46,752 nt of DNA from Clostridia bacterium. Lineage in GTDB: Bacteria; Bacillota; Clostridia; Oscillospirales; Acutalibacteraceae. The position numbers and the translations under genes were made by a program. Shown here in pieces: positions 8,926 through 16,095 of the stretch. The stretch is from assembly GCA_017531385.1 (NCBI GenBank), contig JAFXLD010000070.1, positions 1-46,752 of the forward strand, written 5' to 3'. Positions within the stretch are counted from its first letter, which is position 1. Each line of letters begins with the position of its first letter. The notes beneath the pieces were generated by a model that was not told the DNA's origin, ran no database searches, and saw only the letters and a program-made list of their open reading frames with translations.

Positions 8926-9927
8926 TTGAAATTTTTTGAGGATGTGGCACAGGTAACCTTTCAGGGTATAGACCATGTGTTCAATGTGTCGTCCGTGTTT
9001 TGTGAATTCACACTCGGCGGACGTGAAATTTCCATAAAATGGTACGGTGTTATAATTGCATTCGGATTTTTACTGGCTGTACTTTTCGGCGGAAGAACTG
9101 CTTTTAAATGGAAAATGGATCTCAATAAAATGCTTGATGTTCTCATTTACGGCACTTTTGCGGCAATTATCGGTGCAAGACTTTATTATTGCATATTTAA
9201 CTGGAGCCAATACAGCAGTGACCCCGTAAGAATCCTGTATATCTGGGAAGGCGGACTTGCCATTTACGGAGGTATTATCGGCGGTATTCTGGCGGCATTT
9301 GTTGTCTGTAAGCTCGAAAAACTCAATTTCTACAATCTTCTTGATATGGCAGGAATGAGCCTTCTTATCGGTCAGGGTATCGGCAGATGGGGCAACTATG
9401 CCAATCAGGAAGCATTTGGCGGAAACACAAACGGCTCAATCGGTATGATGAGCAGTAAAGTGACCGAATATATAATCAGACATCAGTCTGAGCTTCCCGG
9501 TGTTGACCCTCATGCACCTGTTCATCCCACATTTTTCTATGAATCGGTTTGGTGTATTGTGGGCTTTGTTCTGCTGTACATCATGTGTAAAAAATTCAGA
9601 AAATTCAGCGGACAGATATTCCTCGGATACGGAATCTGGTACGGAATCGGCAGAATGATCATTGAAGGTATGAGAACAGACAGCCTTTACATCGGAGACA
9701 CAAATATAAGAGTTTCGCAGTTGCTTTCGGGTATAATCGTAATAGTATGTTCTGTAATTATGATTGCGATGATTATAAAATTTACAAAGAATCCCAAACC
9801 CATTGAAGGCGTTGACTATTTTATAGAACCTGTTCCTTTCTTTAAAAAGAACAGAAAAAAGGCAGAAGAATCTGAAACTGAAGAAACAAAAACCGAGGAG
9901 ATAAATGAAGATGTACACAAGGATTGA
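8926..9927 (+). CDS. lgt: Prolipoprotein diacylglyceryl transferase
   Basis: A 333-residue polytopic membrane enzyme that moves a diacylglyceryl group from phosphatidylglycerol to the lipobox cysteine of prolipoproteins. The signature GRWGNYANQEAFGG sits in the middle of the protein, preceded by YGGIIGG and followed by HPTFFYES and GIWYGIGRMIIEGMR, all typical of Lgt. The C-terminal 40 residues are a charged cytoplasmic tail. The start is TTG at 8926, with AAAGGAGGG a few bases upstream; no ATG is suitably placed. Its 3' end overlaps the start of folD by about 20 bp. It would serve the lipoprotein encoded at 1542, among others. Confidence 0.95.
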   Translation: MKFFEDVAQVTFQGIDHVFNVSSVFCEFTLGGREISIKWYGVIIAFGFLLAVLFGGRTAFKWKMDLNKMLDVLIYGTFAAIIGARLYYCIFNWSQYSSDPVRILYIWEGGLAIYGGIIGGILAAFVVCKLEKLNFYNLLDMAGMSLLIGQGIGRWGNYANQEAFGGNTNGSIGMMSSKVTEYIIRHQSELPGVDPHAPVHPTFFYESVWCIVGFVLLYIMCKKFRKFSGQIFLGYGIWYGIGRMIIEGMRTDSLYIGDTNIRVSQLLSGIIVIVCSVIMIAMIIKFTKNPKPIEGVDYFIEPVPFFKKNRKKAEESETEETKTEEINEDVHKD

Positions 9928-10750
9928 CGGAAAAGAAGTTTCCGCAGCAGTAAGAAATGAAATTACCGAACAGGTTGCAGAACTCAAAAAAAACGGAATA
10001 ACACCCGGCCTTGCAGTTATAATCGTAGGCAATGACCCTGCGTCAAGAGTATATGTAAATAACAAGAAAAAAGGCTGTGAGCAGACAGGCATGAACTCCT
10101 TTGAGTATGCTCTGCCCGAAGAAACAACAACCGAAGAGCTCATTTCTCTTATTGAAAAGCTCAATCAGGACGCAAAAGTTCACGGTATTCTCTGTCAGCT
10201 TCCCGTACCGAAGCATATTGACGAAGAAAAGGTGCTCAATGCAATTTCTCCCGAAAAAGACGTTGATGCTTTTCATCCCGTAAACTGCGGTAAGGTGATG
10301 ACAGGTGATTATAAATTCGCACCCTGTACACCTGCAGGAATGGTTGAAATGCTTAAATATTACAATATTCCCGTTGCAGGCAAACACTGCGTTATAATCG
10401 GCAGAAGCAACATCGTGGGTAAACCCATGGCAATGCTTATGCTCAAGAACAACGCAACCGTTACTGTTTGTCATTCAAGAACTCAGAATCTTGCCGAAAT
10501 CACAAAACAGGCAGATATTCTTGTGGCTGCTGTGGGAAGACCGAAATTCGTCACAGCCGATATGGTCAAAGACGGTGCAGTTGTTCTGGATGTCGGCATC
10601 AACAGAATGGAAGACGGCAAGCTCTGCGGTGACGTTGATTTTGATGCAGTCTGCGAAAAGACTTCATTCATCACTCCCGTTCCCGGCGGTGTCGGTCCCA
10701 TGACAATCACAATGCTTCTTAAAAACACTTTAAAAGCAGCCGAAAAATAA
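9905..10750 (+). CDS. folD: Bifunctional methylenetetrahydrofolate dehydrogenase/methenyltetrahydrofolate cyclohydrolase
   Basis: A 281-residue cytoplasmic enzyme that converts 5,10-methylene-THF to 10-formyl-THF using NADP. Family marks are YVNNKKKGCEQTG (with the catalytic lysine region), QLPVPKHIDE, KDVDAFHPVNCG, the nucleotide-binding VIIGRSNIVGKPMAMLML, and PVPGGVGPMTITMLLKNT near the C-terminus. The start may be the ATG at 9905 or the one at 9911 (MYTRIDGKEV); GAGGAG lies 4 and 10 nt upstream of them respectively, within the 3' end of lgt. The overlap implies translational coupling. A hairpin follows the stop. Confidence 0.96.
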   Translation: MKMYTRIDGKEVSAAVRNEITEQVAELKKNGITPGLAVIIVGNDPASRVYVNNKKKGCEQTGMNSFEYALPEETTTEELISLIEKLNQDAKVHGILCQLPVPKHIDEEKVLNAISPEKDVDAFHPVNCGKVMTGDYKFAPCTPAGMVEMLKYYNIPVAGKHCVIIGRSNIVGKPMAMLMLKNNATVTVCHSRTQNLAEITKQADILVAAVGRPKFVTADMVKDGAVVLDVGINRMEDGKLCGDVDFDAVCEKTSFITPVPGGVGPMTITMLLKNTLKAAEK

Positions 10751-10761
10751 AATTTTGAAAA

Positions 10762-10800
10762 AGGCAGGTACAGCGTCGTGCTATACCTGCTTGAATTTTT
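10762..10800 (+). terminator. Likely terminator after folD
   Basis: A GCAGGTA (10764-10770) / TACCTGC (10784-10790) stem, with the inner AGC/GCT also pairing, is followed by TTGAATTTTT. The T tract is interrupted, so strength on the plus strand is uncertain. Confidence 0.55.
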
Positions 10801-10804
10801 CATA

Positions 10805-10833
10805 TTGACGGATATATCTTTTGAGCATATAAT
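10805..10833 (+). promoter_or_regulatory. Sigma-A promoter for the RACE/GH43-like pair
   Basis: TTGACG (10805-10810), a 17-bp spacer and TATAAT (10828-10833). The predicted transcription start falls near 10840, which favours the downstream ATG at 10851. Confidence 0.75.
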
Positions 10834-10850
10834 TAGAAATGGTGAAAATT

Positions 10851-12266
10851 ATGCATCGGATTGAGATTATACAAAACGGAATAAACAGAATAATCCATGC
10901 CGGAAACGGAGAAAAGCTTTCATCTGTTCTGATGAAAAACGGCTTTTCTGCAGAGCATCCATGCGGCGGAAAAGGTGTGTGTAAAAAATGCACAGTCGTT
11001 GTTGACGGTGAAACACAGCTTTCATGTCAATATGTTATCAATTCAGATATAACCGTTGTGTTGCCTTGTGAAGAGGAGATTTTTTCTTTTACGGGAGCTT
11101 CGGAATCAGAAAAAATCACAGAAAATGTTTGCTTTGCTCTGGACATCGGTACAACAACTCTTGCGCTGGCTCTTGTGTCGCTTGATGAAAAAAGAATCAT
11201 CAGCATTATAACAAAAGCAAATCCGCAGAGAGCTTTCGGTGCAGATGTGATGTCACGAATTGAGTTTTGCCGAAAAAACGGTGTGAAGCTGCTGCATGAA
11301 GCGATAATTTCAGCTATTAATAAGATGCTTTCAGAACTGTTGAACGAATATGATGTGTCAGCGGAAAAGCTTTATGTATCGGGTAATACAACAATGCTCC
11401 ATCTGTTTTTCGGTGAAGATTGTGCGTCTTTGGGAGTCAGTCCCTATACCCCTGTGTTTCTTGACAGCAGGAGAGTCAAGGCATCAGAATTATCCGTAAA
11501 AAATGTCGATGAAATCATATCACTTCCGAATATTTCGGCATTTGTAGGTGCTGATATCGTTGCGGGACTGAATTATACAGGTTTGCCTGAGACGGAAAAA
11601 TATAACATTCTTGTTGACCTTGGTACAAATGCAGAAGTTGTTCTGTTTTCACGCAAAAAAATACTCTGCACTGCGGCAGCAGCAGGTCCGTGCTTTGAAG
11701 GTGCAAACATTTCCTGCGGTATGAGTGCCACACAGGGTGCAGTATACGCTTATTCATCCGATAAAACCGAAACCATCGGAAACGCACCTGCAAAGGGCAT
11801 TTGTGCAACGGGACTTGTTGACATAATTGCGGAGCTGATGAGAGATGAAACAATCGACGAAACAGGTTATATGGATTGTGAAAAATTTAAAATTTCTGAA
11901 AATGTGTTCATCAGCAGAGAAGATATAAGACAGTTTCAGCTTGCAAAATCAGCAGTATATTCAGCTCTGATTTCTCTGATGAAAACAGGAAATATAACTT
12001 TCACGGATATTGAAAAAGTTTATATTGCAGGCGGTTTTTCGGAAAAACTCAATATTCAGAATGCAATAGCTGTCGGACTTCTTCCTCTTGAACTGCAGAG
12101 TAAATATATCACACTCAACAACACAAGTCTGCTCGGAACGGTTAAGTTTTCCTGTGAGAAAAATGACCTTTCTTTTATAAATAATGCAGAATATGTTGAC
12201 CTTGCAGAAAGTCCCATGTTTTCAGAACTGTTCATTGATAATATGATGTTTTCATTTTACGAATAA
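10851..12266 (+). CDS. Corrinoid-activation (RACE/RamA-like) protein: 2Fe-2S ferredoxin plus ASKHA (DUF4445)
   Basis: A 471-residue protein. Residues 1-75 form a plant-type 2Fe-2S ferredoxin with Cys38, Cys44, Cys47 and Cys59 (CGGKGVCKKC...SC). From about residue 95 an ASKHA ATPase fold begins with ALDIGTTTLALAL and continues through VSGNTTMLHLF, FVGADIVAGL, LVDLGTNAEVVLF, AGPCFEGANISCGM and YIAGGFSEKL. Known RACE proteins use ATP and a low-potential electron to reactivate Co(II) in corrinoid methyltransferase systems. This copy is shorter than the roughly 600-residue classical form. No corrinoid protein or methyltransferase of that type is visible nearby. The start is chosen from the SD-like GGTG 8 nt upstream and the promoter position; the ATG at 10839 sits at the transcription start. 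A GH43-like gene follows 13 bp later. Confidence 0.88.
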   Translation: MHRIEIIQNGINRIIHAGNGEKLSSVLMKNGFSAEHPCGGKGVCKKCTVVVDGETQLSCQYVINSDITVVLPCEEEIFSFTGASESEKITENVCFALDIGTTTLALALVSLDEKRIISIITKANPQRAFGADVMSRIEFCRKNGVKLLHEAIISAINKMLSELLNEYDVSAEKLYVSGNTTMLHLFFGEDCASLGVSPYTPVFLDSRRVKASELSVKNVDEIISLPNISAFVGADIVAGLNYTGLPETEKYNILVDLGTNAEVVLFSRKKILCTAAAAGPCFEGANISCGMSATQGAVYAYSSDKTETIGNAPAKGICATGLVDIIAELMRDETIDETGYMDCEKFKISENVFISREDIRQFQLAKSAVYSALISLMKTGNITFTDIEKVYIAGGFSEKLNIQNAIAVGLLPLELQSKYITLNNTSLLGTVKFSCEKNDLSFINNAEYVDLAESPMFSELFIDNMMFSFYE

Positions 12267-12279
12267 AGGAGAACTGACA

Positions 12280-13203
12280 ATGCCTTATCTTTTTACACAT
12301 TTCAAAGAAAAAATAACACCCGACGGTGAACAGGTATATTTCGGCATCAGCCGTGACGGACTAAACTGGGAACAGGTGAACTCGGGAAATCCCATCCTGA
12401 CCAGTACAATGGGGCAGAATGGCTGTCGTGATATCGAAATCGTAAGACTTCATACAGGCGGTTTTGTGATTCTCACAACAGATCTTTGCATTGCTTATCA
12501 CTTTGATGAAAATTACAATGTTGACTGGAAGAAGATGAACAGCCAGGGCAGTAAATGCCTTTGTATGTGGAAAACTGATGACCTTGTGAATTTTTCCGAA
12601 CAGCAACTGATATACTTCGGCAGAGATGATTTCGGCTGCCTGTGGGCGCCTGAAGTTTTCTTTGACGAGGAAAATGAAGAGTATCTTATCCATTGGGGAT
12701 CAACTGTCAAAGAGGATAACTTTACACATATGTCAATTTATTGCTGTATAACAAAGGATTTTGAAACTTTTTCAGAGCCGAAACTCTATTTTACAAAAGA
12801 AAATGAGATTCTTGATTCACATATCGTAAAAGTTGATGATACATATCATCTGTTCTATAAAAATTCATCCAATCCTCCCATGAATATGCACGCGGTTTCA
12901 AAAAATCTTTACGGACCTTTTGAGCATGACAAAGCTTTTGAAGAATATATGGCAGAAGAAATCCCGAATCCGGGAGCTTATGAAGCACCCACAACTTACA
13001 CATTGCCCGACGGCAGATGGTGTCTTTTGCTTGATTTCTTCGGCTGTGCAAAGGAAGATATGGGATATGTGCCGTTTGTTTCTTCAAAGCCCGGTGATGC
13101 AGAACTTAAAAAATGCGACGGAATGCTTTCTTTCCCATATGGCTTCAAACACGGAAGAGTAATAGAAATCACAGATGAAGAATATGAAAGGCTTAAACAA
13201 TAA
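12280..13203 (+). CDS. GH43-like five-bladed beta-propeller glycosidase family protein
   Basis: A 307-residue protein with propeller repeats typical of glycoside hydrolase family 43 and relatives: YFGISRDGLNWEQV, CLCMWKTDDLVNF, CLWAPEVFFDEENEEYLIHW and ILDSHIVKVDDTYHLFYKN. WAPEVF and the DSHIV segment resemble the catalytic-acid and modulator regions of GH43 enzymes that trim arabinose or xylose side chains. There is no signal peptide, so it should act inside the cell on imported oligosaccharides. AAAGGAG precedes the ATG by 8 nt. It follows the RACE gene closely and probably shares its promoter; no functional link is evident. A catalytically altered propeller cannot be excluded. Confidence 0.75.
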   Translation: MPYLFTHFKEKITPDGEQVYFGISRDGLNWEQVNSGNPILTSTMGQNGCRDIEIVRLHTGGFVILTTDLCIAYHFDENYNVDWKKMNSQGSKCLCMWKTDDLVNFSEQQLIYFGRDDFGCLWAPEVFFDEENEEYLIHWGSTVKEDNFTHMSIYCCITKDFETFSEPKLYFTKENEILDSHIVKVDDTYHLFYKNSSNPPMNMHAVSKNLYGPFEHDKAFEEYMAEEIPNPGAYEAPTTYTLPDGRWCLLLDFFGCAKEDMGYVPFVSSKPGDAELKKCDGMLSFPYGFKHGRVIEITDEEYERLKQ

Positions 13204-13216
13204 TTTAGCGGAGCTG

Positions 13217-13366
13217 AATTATTGTTTCAATTCTCAATGCTCAATTCGCAATTATCGGAAGCCCTACGGGCTGAATTTTACAAATGGGTCAAAGGGCGAA
13301 GCCCTTTCCACAATTGCGAATTACGAATTGCGAATTTTTATCGGCAACGCCGATAAATTATTGTTT
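13217..13366. repeat. MITE-like intergenic repeat flanked by 11-bp direct repeats
   Basis: The stretch is bounded by two copies of AATTATTGTTT (13217-13227 and 13356-13366). Inside are CAATTCGCAATT, its near-inverse AATTGCGAATTACGAATTGCG, and three hairpins: GCCCTACGGGC, AAAGGGC/GCCCTTT and TTATCGGCAACGCCGATAA. It encodes no plausible protein. This is the shape of a small non-autonomous mobile repeat; the direct repeats may be a target duplication. Confidence 0.6.
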
Positions 13367-13386
13367 GTCGGTTCATAAAATAAAAA

Positions 13387-13561
13387 AGGATACTGTCTCC
13401 GGACAGCACCCAACATATTTATAATAACACAGATTATATGCAATTGTCAATAGTTTTTGATGTCAATGTATACAAAATCTCTGTATTATACAAATAAAAA
13501 TAGTGAACTTTGTACAAAATTCCGTCTTGAAAACCGGAAAATAGTGTGCTATTATATAGAC
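13387..13561. promoter_or_regulatory. RNA element copy 1: conserved bidirectional promoter region
   Basis: It is nearly identical to 19030-19205. From left to right it holds a CTGTC/GACAG hairpin with an A/T-rich outer flank, a minus-strand promoter (TTGACA at 13450-13445, 18-bp spacer, TATTAT at 13426-13421), three repeats TATACAAA (13469), TATACAAA (13487) and TGTACAAA (13511), and a plus-strand promoter TTGAAA (13527-13532), 17 bp, TATTAT (13550-13555). Repeat spacings of 18 and 24 bp are the same in the second copy, suggesting protein-binding sites. On the minus strand the hairpin, followed by T residues, would end a transcript of only about 30-40 nt. Confidence 0.65.
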
Positions 13562-13578
13562 ACAGAGAGGTGATACCA

Positions 13579-13590
13579 ATGTACAGGTAA
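13579..13590 (+). CDS. Three-codon ORF (Met-Tyr-Arg) at the 5' end of RNA element copy 1
   Basis: ATG TAC AGG TAA is preceded by GAGAGGTGATACCA, an SD with extended complementarity to the 16S rRNA 3' end (GAGGTGAT). It is identical in both copies. It may be a minimal translated leader rather than a functional peptide. Confidence 0.35.
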   Translation: MYR

Positions 13591-13846
13591 AAACCTGAAG
13601 GCTCAACGCAAAAGGCAAAAATAAAAAAGAAAAAAAGTAAAAACCAAAAAAAGAACAAATGAACAATCAAAAAGCCAATGCAACGAGCCCCTGAAAAGAT
13701 GCCTATGATAAAGGAAAAAATTTCAAAGCAAAAGGAATCTCGCTTACGAGAAAATGAGTAAAGTAATCGAAGAAAAAAGCGTTTAAGAAATGGAATCCGA
13801 AAAAAGAAAGGCATCAGAAAATCTGTAGAAAGAGTAGGTACACAAA

Positions 13847-13879
13847 ATGATGCTCGATACAAAGATTGAACAGAAATAA
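13847..13879 (+). CDS. Conserved 10-residue micro-ORF MMLDTKIEQK
   Basis: The ATG has GAGTAGG about 11 nt upstream, and the stop codon lies in the 5' arm of the terminator. The paralogue at 19414-19446 reads MKLDFKSEQK. Leu, Asp, Lys, Glu-Gln-Lys and the stop are kept, and codons for Leu, Asp, both Lys and others differ only at the third base, which hints at selection on the peptide. No signal sequence is present. Confidence 0.35.
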   Translation: MMLDTKIEQK

Positions 13880-13925
13880 CCCTCGACTGAAGTTCCGGGA
13901 TGGACAGTCGAGGGTTATTTCTGTT
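13869..13925. terminator. Long-stem bidirectional terminator of RNA element copy 1
   Basis: Perfect 21-bp arms, 13869-13889 and 13905-13925, contain AACCCTCGACTG and its complement. A T-rich tail follows on the plus strand, and the arm reaches the stop codon of the convergent membrane-protein gene. The inner bases differ from the second copy but remain paired. Confidence 0.9.
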
Positions 13926-15284
13926 TTATTTTATTTTATTTATTCTGACGTGCAGTGCAGACCAGACAAGTGTAACGGATACAGAAATTATACACATAAT
14001 TGTCTGAAGAGAAAACAGATCTCTGAAATTCTGTTTGTCAGGTATTCCCACAAACATATATACTATGAAAATGTAAATTGTAAATGCTGTGAAAAGTACA
14101 CCGTAAAGACTTCTTCTGCTGATGTTCTGTGCGTTCAATCCCCATTTTACATTCATAAGCACAACAACTGCAATTGCAACAAGAACGGCAATAACGGTTG
14201 CAATTATCTGATAATCGGAATCGTCAAATCGTTCGAGAACGGGACGGACAATGCTGACACCGATCATAAACACAAAACCCAGGATGAAAGTCAGAACGGT
14301 CTGTGCTTTTTCGGGAACAAAACTGAAAGTCGGTTCTATGACATTTTCCGTTTTTCTGAGTTTCAGTATGTATGCTGTGATGATTGCACCTGCGATAAAG
14401 CCCGTGAAATATTCCCAGCAACCCCAGGGATAAATGAAAGAGGAGAAAGGTGACGGATTTTCCATGTGGTATCCGCCGTTGCCGAAATAGAAAAACAGGT
14501 CTGCTACGGTAATTGCAAATGCGAATGCAACCGATACAACAGTGCCGACTTTTGCGCTGATTTTGTCTTTTACGATAAATCTCACTGCAATAAGTGAACA
14601 GGCTGCTCTGATTGCAGATGATATTGTCTGTATTGAAGAGAAATAATTTCTTCCGCCGTCAAACTTTTTAGCCCATGAAATGTTATTGAAATGCTGCATA
14701 TAAACGGAATACGCATCTCCTTCAACATTTGCAGCTGCAAGCCCTTTTTCAAACAGATCTGCAGCCTGTGGCTGAATAAGTTCAAGAATCCAATGGGAAA
14801 CAGTAGCATTGGCGATTGTGCCTGAAATGAAGAACACCGCAAGAACGATGATGAAATCTTTTACTTTCCATTGATTTTCGCTGAAACCTCTGCCGAGCAT
14901 GATTCCGAATAATGTTGCAACACCGAAACCTAAGCAGAGCATAATAATTATAGCCGAAGTAACTGAAATATAAACAGGCACCGAACCGGGGACAGAAGCA
15001 TCTGCCTTTTGAAGAACACCTGTTATCTGCGACAGAAGTGTACCCCATGCAGGAACGGTAAGCATAAAAGACAGCGCTGTCAGTGAAAGCCAGCCGATGT
15101 CCATTTTTTTGCGTTCACCTTTTACAGCAATAATGAACATCGTGAACACAAAACCTGCGTTGAGAAGTCCCCATGAAGACCCCCAGCCTGTTTCACCTCG
15201 TACTCTCCATAAAAAGCCCATGAGCAAAGCACCAACAAGAACGGCAAAAGCATTCTGCAATGTATTTTTCTTCGTATTTTCCAT
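13926..15284 (-). CDS. Polytopic membrane protein of unknown function
   Basis: A 452-residue protein with about ten to twelve hydrophobic segments spread over its whole length, so it is an integral cytoplasmic-membrane protein. Distinct stretches include FLWRVRGETGWGSSWGLLNAG after the first membrane segment, KKFDGGRNYFSSIQTISSAI in a central loop and YPWGCWEYFTGFIAGAI. The conserved-looking Arg, Glu and Trp in the early loop suggest a transporter or acyl/glycosyl transferase core, but I recognise no family. Its 3' end abuts the terminator of RNA element copy 1 with no spare bases. A spaced GAGG (about 7 nt before the ATG) supports the start. Confidence 0.75.
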   Translation of the reverse strand: MENTKKNTLQNAFAVLVGALLMGFLWRVRGETGWGSSWGLLNAGFVFTMFIIAVKGERKKMDIGWLSLTALSFMLTVPAWGTLLSQITGVLQKADASVPGSVPVYISVTSAIIIMLCLGFGVATLFGIMLGRGFSENQWKVKDFIIVLAVFFISGTIANATVSHWILELIQPQAADLFEKGLAAANVEGDAYSVYMQHFNNISWAKKFDGGRNYFSSIQTISSAIRAACSLIAVRFIVKDKISAKVGTVVSVAFAFAITVADLFFYFGNGGYHMENPSPFSSFIYPWGCWEYFTGFIAGAIITAYILKLRKTENVIEPTFSFVPEKAQTVLTFILGFVFMIGVSIVRPVLERFDDSDYQIIATVIAVLVAIAVVVLMNVKWGLNAQNISRRSLYGVLFTAFTIYIFIVYMFVGIPDKQNFRDLFSLQTIMCIISVSVTLVWSALHVRINKIK

Positions 15285-15402
15285 TATATCACCTCATTAT
15301 GGTTTTATTATAATTGTTGCGGATAAATAAATCAATAAAAATTCACTATTGTGCCATTTTTTGTTACACCGAACAGCAAAAAATGCGGTTTTTTGATTTC
15401 TG

Positions 15403-15431
15403 TTGACAATATCTTCTTTTGTTGGTAAAAT
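15403..15431 (+). promoter_or_regulatory. Sigma-A promoter for the ECF sigma/anti-sigma pair
   Basis: TTGACA (15403-15408), a 17-bp spacer and TAAAAT (15426-15431), about 60 bp upstream of the sigma-factor start. Confidence 0.7.
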
Positions 15432-15493
15432 AAATGGCGTATTCAATAACCAAAGACAGTAAGGTTTTTTGATTTTTTTGAAGGAGAATGAAA

Positions 15494-16081
15494 TTGAATA
15501 GTCAGGAGAAGAAACAGGAAAAAGGCTCTGCTGATGTTGGAAATGTGAACATCAACAGGGTTCTTGAAGAATGTGAAAAGTACCGTAGTCAACTTGTGAA
15601 GTATTGTTTGAAATTTTTTGACTGTGATTACGAGTGTGCAGAAGACTGCGTACAGAATGCCTATGTGGCATTACTTGAGAATCTTAAAAACGGAGTGGTA
15701 ATAAAAAATTACAAAGCATGGCTTTATACCGTGGTTCTCAATTACAAAAATAAAGCCATAAAAGAGATGCAGACGAGAAATGAATATGACTTTGCAGACA
15801 ACGAAGAAAAGGATGCTGTTTTAAACAACTCCGTCATTTATGAGCCTGATTTCTCTGAAAGTATCGTTTCAGATGAAATGATAGAGGAACAGGCGATAAA
15901 AATAATAGCTTCATTAAAACCCGAGGAGCAGAGACTGTATATTGAGTATTATTCGCAGAATAAAAAACTCAAAGACATTGCAGAAAGTCTCGGAGTTTCG
16001 TTTGATGCAGTGCGGAAAAGACACACTGCACTTAAGAAAAAGCTTCGCAAAAAAATCGATGATGTAAAAAACAACGGTTAA
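15494..16081 (+). CDS. ECF-type RNA polymerase sigma factor
   Basis: A 195-residue sigma-70-family protein of the extracytoplasmic-function type. Region 2 spans about residues 30-95 (LVKYCLKFFDCDYECAEDCV and KAWLYTVVLNYKNKAI). Region 4 spans about 140-190 (SLKPEEQRLYIEYYSQNKKL then DIAESLGVSFDAVRKRHTAL), a helix-turn-helix. A roughly 35-residue acidic linker joins them. TTG at 15494 is preferred because AAGGAG ends 7 nt before it; the in-frame ATG at 15488 is only 1 nt from that SD. It is cotranscribed with a single-pass membrane protein 14 bp downstream, as expected for a sigma/anti-sigma pair. The secreted protein gene at 17156 may be a target (inference). Confidence 0.88.
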   Translation: MNSQEKKQEKGSADVGNVNINRVLEECEKYRSQLVKYCLKFFDCDYECAEDCVQNAYVALLENLKNGVVIKNYKAWLYTVVLNYKNKAIKEMQTRNEYDFADNEEKDAVLNNSVIYEPDFSESIVSDEMIEEQAIKIIASLKPEEQRLYIEYYSQNKKLKDIAESLGVSFDAVRKRHTALKKKLRKKIDDVKNNG

Positions 16082-16095
16082 AAGGAGGGGTTGTA

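Larger units (their letters stand above)
13562..13930 (+). ncRNA. Putative structured RNA with micro-ORFs, element copy 1
   Basis: A predicted transcript of about 360 nt runs from the conserved promoter to a 21-bp-stem terminator. It starts with a strong SD and Met-Tyr-Arg-stop, whose stop codon lies in a CAGGT/ACCTG hairpin loop. It then has a GGCTC (13600-13604) / GAGCC (13685-13689) long-range stem enclosing an A-rich loop, a TCTCG/CGAGA hairpin near 13740, and a 10-codon ORF running into the terminator. The same order of parts, with different bases in the stems, occurs at 19206-19494. No plus-strand protein gene follows; the next gene is convergent. I do not recognise a known RNA family. 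Confidence 0.55.

Noticed and set aside
8261-8950. 229-codon minus-strand open frame opposite the CBS-domain gene
   Set aside because: It is fully antisense to a well-supported family protein, has no SD, and its composition is Phe/Ile-rich as expected from the complement of acidic codons.
13434-13862. Long open frame (142 codons) on the minus strand inside RNA element copy 1
   Set aside because: It results from A-rich, stop-poor sequence. The product is a Phe/Leu-rich run with no SD, and copy 2 does not preserve the frame.
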